Assembly (NCBI GenBank): GCA_031286555.1
Contig: JAITUD010000233.1
Location: 1-33,612 of the forward strand
DNA: 33,612 nucleotides
Source: Microbacterium sp.
Lineage (GTDB): Bacteria; Actinomycetota; Actinomycetes; Actinomycetales; Microbacteriaceae
Reading direction: 5' to 3'
The translations under genes were made by a program, and so were the position numbers. Under the pieces are notes generated by a model. That model searched no databases. It had not been told where the DNA came from and saw only the letters and a program-made list of their open reading frames with translations. Numbering within the stretch: the stretch's first letter is position 1; the number at the start of each line of letters is the position of its first letter. Shown here one piece after another: positions 31,011 through 33,612 of the stretch.

Positions 31011-31918
31011 TTCTCCTCCTTGCCCTCGAAGAAGTACCTCTGCACGAGCGAGAGGATCAGCACGATGGCGAACAGAACAAGCCCGATGGCCGCTGCGTAC
31101 CCGAAGTCGAAGAAGCGGAAACCCTGATCGAACAGGAAGTAGATCAAGCTGTAGCTGGCACGGGACGGCCCGCCTCCGGTCATGACGTAGATGGTGTCGA
31201 AGACCTGGAAACCCACGATCGTCTCAATGACGAGAACGAAGAACAGGACGGGTTTCAGCAGGGGGAGCGTGATGTGCCAGAAGCTCTTCCAGCCGCCCGC
31301 GCCGTCGATGCGCGCGGCCTCGTGCACCTCGGCGGGTTGGGCCTTGAGCCCGGCGAGGAAGATCAGCATCGAGTACCCGAATCCTTTCCAAGCGGCGACC
31401 GCCGCGAGGCTCGCCAGCACAAGCCACTGGTCGCCCGTGAGGAAGGGGACGGGGCCGAGGCCGGCGCCTGCGAGGGCGGCGTTCAGCGGGCCGTCGATCG
31501 CGAAGATCCACTTCCAGATGATGCCCGCCAGCACGAAGGAGCTGAGGTACGGGACGAACAGGAGAGCGCGGAAGAGGGCGCTCCCACGCACGATCCGGCT
31601 CAGCAGGAGGGCGCCGACGAGGGCGACCACGATGATCAGGGGAACGAACAGGACGACGTACATGAGGGTGACGCCGAGAGATTGCCAGAAGTGCGGGTCG
31701 CCGAAAAGCCGCGTGTAGTTGTCACCCCCGATGAATTCCACGTCCCCGTTCAGCCTGTAGCGGGTGAGGCTCATCGCGCCGGCTCCGCCGATCGGGATGA
31801 ACTTGAAGACGACGAAGATGACGATCGTCGGCAGTACGAACAGGAGGCCCGCTATCGCCTCGCGGTGTCGCGCCGCTCGCCCCGGAGCCTTCGTGGTCCG
31901 TGTGATGGTGCTGGACAT
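31007..31918 (-). CDS. Carbohydrate ABC transporter permease (MalF type)
   Basis: The product has 303 aa with six predicted membrane helices after a basic tail (APGRAARHREAIAG). The EAA loop is EAARIDGAGGWKSFWHITLP, and the MalF-type motif is FDTIYVMTGGGPSRASYSLI. The start ATG at 31918 follows the binding-protein gene by 60 bases, which contain the hairpin at 31940-31972. The end overlaps the MalG-type gene by 4 bases. Confidence 0.93.
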   Translation of the reverse strand: MSSTITRTTKAPGRAARHREAIAGLLFVLPTIVIFVVFKFIPIGGAGAMSLTRYRLNGDVEFIGGDNYTRLFGDPHFWQSLGVTLMYVVLFVPLIIVVALVGALLLSRIVRGSALFRALLFVPYLSSFVLAGIIWKWIFAIDGPLNAALAGAGLGPVPFLTGDQWLVLASLAAVAAWKGFGYSMLIFLAGLKAQPAEVHEAARIDGAGGWKSFWHITLPLLKPVLFFVLVIETIVGFQVFDTIYVMTGGGPSRASYSLIYFLFDQGFRFFDFGYAAAIGLVLFAIVLILSLVQRYFFEGKEEK

Positions 31919-31939
31919 GGGTCAGCCCTTCCAGGTGGT

Positions 31940-31972
31940 GCGGGACCGGGCGCGGGTCGGGCCCGGCCCCGC
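31940..31972 (-). terminator. Intercistronic hairpin after binding-protein gene
   Basis: The stem is GCGGGACCGGGC (31940-31951) with GCCCGGCCCCGC (31961-31972), 11 of 12 positions paired, and a 9-base loop. It sits between the binding-protein stop and the first permease, the same place as the hairpin at 24387-24422, and probably sets relative expression in the same way. Confidence 0.6.
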
Positions 31973-31978
31973 AGCGGT

Positions 31979-33256
31979 TCAGTTGCGGTCGAGGATCGCG
32001 CGGCCCGCGGTCGCGGCCGTGTCCAGCGCCTCCTTGGGCGAGAGGTCCCCGCGCAGCGCGGACTGGATGTAGGGGGCGAGAGCCGCCATCACCTGGCGGG
32101 CGACGGGGCTCGCCTCACCGGGGTTGGCGACGGAGAGCGCCTCTTTGAAAGTGTCGTAGTCGGGGCCTTCGGCCGGGGCCGCGACATCGGTACGCGGCGA
32201 GAAGTTGCCTGACGCCTTGCTGAGCTTCGCCTGGAAGTCGGGAGTCGACAGGTAGTTCAGCACCGCGTAGGCGGCGGCTCGGTTCTCCTTCTTGTTGATC
32301 GAGGTGAGCGCGATCAGACCGGGATTGCCGAAGGTCGCCTGCTCCTTGCCGGTGAACGGTGCCCCGACTTCGACACCTTCACCGCCTACCGCGGCCCGCA
32401 GCGGCCCCAGCTCGGACGGCCCGGCGTTCGTGCGGATTCCCACCTTGCCGGCGGCCCACTGAGAGCCATCGATCGCCACTCCCGCTGTCGCGGCGTCCGG
32501 CGGCAGACCGCCCTCCTTCATCAGATCGACGAGGAAGGTCAGAGCATTCACGCCTTCCTTGGAGTCGAAGGCGATGTCCTTGCCATCCTTCGTGAACACC
32601 GATCCACCGGCTTGCCACAGGAAGGGGTAGAACGTCAGATTCAGGGTCTGCTGGGCGCTGCCGGCGTAGTCCATCACTGCGATGCCCTTCTTCGCGAGCA
32701 CCGGTGCGGCTGCGTCGATCTCGTCCCAGGTCTTGGGGACCTCGAGCCCCGCCTCCTTGAAGAGCTTCGTGTTCACGACGTTCGCCGCGACATTCTGGAA
32801 GATCGGCAGGCCGTAGAGTTCGCCGTCGAATGTCGCCGCGTCGAGCGAGCTCGGGAAGAAGGCCTTCCGGTCCTTCTCCGGGAGGGCGTCGTCGATGGGC
32901 AGAACGCCGCCGACGTTGAGGTAGGTCGCCGCCATGTCGGGGGTGACCAGTGCGAGGTCGGGACCGGAGTTCGCCGCGAGGGCGGCGGAGATCTGCTCGT
33001 CACGCTTCGCGAAGGGCTGCAGTTCGATCTTCAGGTCCACATCGGGATAGGCCTTCTCGAAGTCCTTCTGGGTCTCGGTCCAGAATTCCTTGCTCGCGGT
33101 CTCGTCCTTGATCACCGGATACATCCACATGGTGACGGATCCCTTCGCCTCCTTCACGTCCTTGGCGTCAGGAACGGCGTTGGCGGATGAGCAGGCGGTC
33201 ACGGCGAGGGTGGCGATCGCGGCGATCGCTGCGCCCTGGAGGATGCGATGCTTCAT
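31979..33256 (-). CDS. Carbohydrate ABC transporter substrate-binding lipoprotein (family 1)
   Basis: The product has 425 aa. The lipoprotein signal is short and ends LAVTACSSA with Cys22. Landmarks are VTMWMYPVIKDETASKEFW, VDLKIELQPFAKRDEQISAAL, YGLPIFQNVAANVVNTKLFKE, FYPFLWQAGGSVF and, near the end, LSPKEALDTAATAGRAIL (shortened). The ATG at 33256 starts the basic n-region MKHR; the frame extends upstream to 33355 but that lies in the sulfatase gene. Only a weak GTGAGA ribosome site precedes it. The gene starts 31 bases after the sulfatase stop, so it is probably co-transcribed with it. The ligand is unknown, but the sulfatase suggests a sulfated compound. Confidence 0.92.
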   Translation of the reverse strand: MKHRILQGAAIAAIATLAVTACSSANAVPDAKDVKEAKGSVTMWMYPVIKDETASKEFWTETQKDFEKAYPDVDLKIELQPFAKRDEQISAALAANSGPDLALVTPDMAATYLNVGGVLPIDDALPEKDRKAFFPSSLDAATFDGELYGLPIFQNVAANVVNTKLFKEAGLEVPKTWDEIDAAAPVLAKKGIAVMDYAGSAQQTLNLTFYPFLWQAGGSVFTKDGKDIAFDSKEGVNALTFLVDLMKEGGLPPDAATAGVAIDGSQWAAGKVGIRTNAGPSELGPLRAAVGGEGVEVGAPFTGKEQATFGNPGLIALTSINKKENRAAAYAVLNYLSTPDFQAKLSKASGNFSPRTDVAAPAEGPDYDTFKEALSVANPGEASPVARQVMAALAPYIQSALRGDLSPKEALDTAATAGRAILDRN

Positions 33257-33287
33257 TGCAGTTCTCACTTTCGGGTAGGTACTGGTT

Positions 33288-33612
33288 TCAGGGATTGGAG
33301 GCGGGCGGGGCCGATGCCAGCCCGATACGCGCGAGTGTGTCGAGTGCGAGGGCATGCCGTGGGGACGCGGGCTCAGTCAGCAGCGGGTCGTCGACAGAGC
33401 TCATCCAGCGCCGCAGTGCGGACGCATGGTCGCTGATCTGCGAGATGCGGGAGGGGTCGTCGATGAGGTTTTCGAGTTCGTGCGGATCCCGCTCGAGGTC
33501 GTAGAACTCCATCAACGGACTGGTTCCGACGGTGGGACCGGTGAGATCGATCGGGGTGGTCCGATGCGTCCAAGACTGCGTCGGGTCCATGCTCTTGGGC
33601 GCATTCGAGAAG
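33288..33612 (-). CDS. Sulfatase, C-terminal fragment (gene continues beyond the right edge)
   Basis: The frame is open to the end of the window, giving the last 107 residues of a protein that starts outside it. The stretch LMEFYDLERDPHELENLIDD is the C-terminal signature of S1 sulfatases and is very close to the ELYDLEEDPQELQNV end of the sulfatase at 12428-13906. The part before it, WTHRTTPIDL, differs from that protein, so this is a third, distinct enzyme. The active-site region cannot be seen. It probably is an early gene of the operon running through the binding protein, permeases and oxidoreductase of cassette F. Confidence 0.82.
   Translation of the reverse strand, partial: FSNAPKSMDPTQSWTHRTTPIDLTGPTVGTSPLMEFYDLERDPHELENLIDDPSRISQISDHASALRRWMSSVDDPLLTEPASPRHALALDTLARIGLASAPPASNP

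Noticed and set aside
5493-33256. The four importer cassettes as recent tandem duplications
   Set aside because: Binding proteins and permeases differ strongly in sequence, gene order differs (SBP first, last or third), and accessory enzymes differ, so they are not recent copies.
1-33612. CRISPR arrays, insertion sequences, rRNA or tRNA genes
   Set aside because: No regularly spaced repeats, transposase motifs, terminal repeats or cloverleaf-like sequences were noticed on either strand by eye.

Overview
The window comes from a high-GC Gram-positive bacterium, most likely an actinobacterium of the Microbacteriaceae (Microbacterium-like). This is inferred from very high GC, frequent GTG starts, GGAGG-type ribosome sites, leaderless regulator genes, actinobacterial families (HNH/DUF1524, DUF2127, NrdI, DUF1361), and ABC sugar importers encoded without an ATPase. 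I could not run a taxonomic search.

Layout. (A) 1-3379 holds unrelated genes: the end of a secreted S53 (sedolisin) peptidase, a DUF2127 membrane protein, an exported HNH nuclease and a 3-hydroxyacyl-CoA dehydrogenase. (B) 3434-8677, minus strand, is a catabolic operon: two sugar permeases, a lipoprotein binding protein, an enolase-superfamily (mandelate racemase/muconate lactonizing type) enzyme and an SDR dehydrogenase, with a divergent GntR/FCD regulator at 8832-9521. (C) 9592-12358 holds an ArsR regulator overlapping a DUF2071 gene, a GNAT acetyltransferase, an orphan NrdI-like flavoprotein and a DUF1361 membrane protein. (D) 12428-21507 is a sulfatase region around a LacI regulator: a minus operon (PHP-type metallohydrolase, then sulfatase) and a plus operon (two permeases, binding protein, second sulfatase). 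(E) 21531-29167 is a minus operon (binding protein, two permeases, D-2-hydroxyacid dehydrogenase), its upstream DeoR/LacI hybrid regulator, and a divergent Tat-exported beta-propeller protein. (F) 29239-33612 is a minus operon running in from the right edge: end of a third sulfatase, binding protein, two permeases and a Gfo/Idh/MocA-like oxidoreductase.

Taken together, regions B and D-F look like a large island for taking up and breaking down sulfated and/or oxidised sugars. It has four complete importer cores (SBP + 2 permeases) with no ATPase, which suggests one shared MsiK-like ATPase elsewhere. The two complete sulfatases lack signal peptides, so desulfation is probably cytosolic after import. 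No glycoside hydrolase or polysaccharide lyase is recognisable, so the cell may take up small sulfated molecules made by others, or it may use the unrecognised PHP and propeller proteins. Two shared DNA motifs tie parts of the island together: a LacI-type operator at 15537-15555 and 16808-16826, and a second motif at 25825-25840 and 27021-27036 flanking the hybrid regulator gene. The second motif predicts that the propeller protein and importer E form one regulon.

No tRNA, rRNA, insertion sequence, integrase, CRISPR array or replication origin was seen. No gene-free stretch exceeds 300 bases; the longest are 16664-16879 and 26925-27145, and both carry regulatory motifs.
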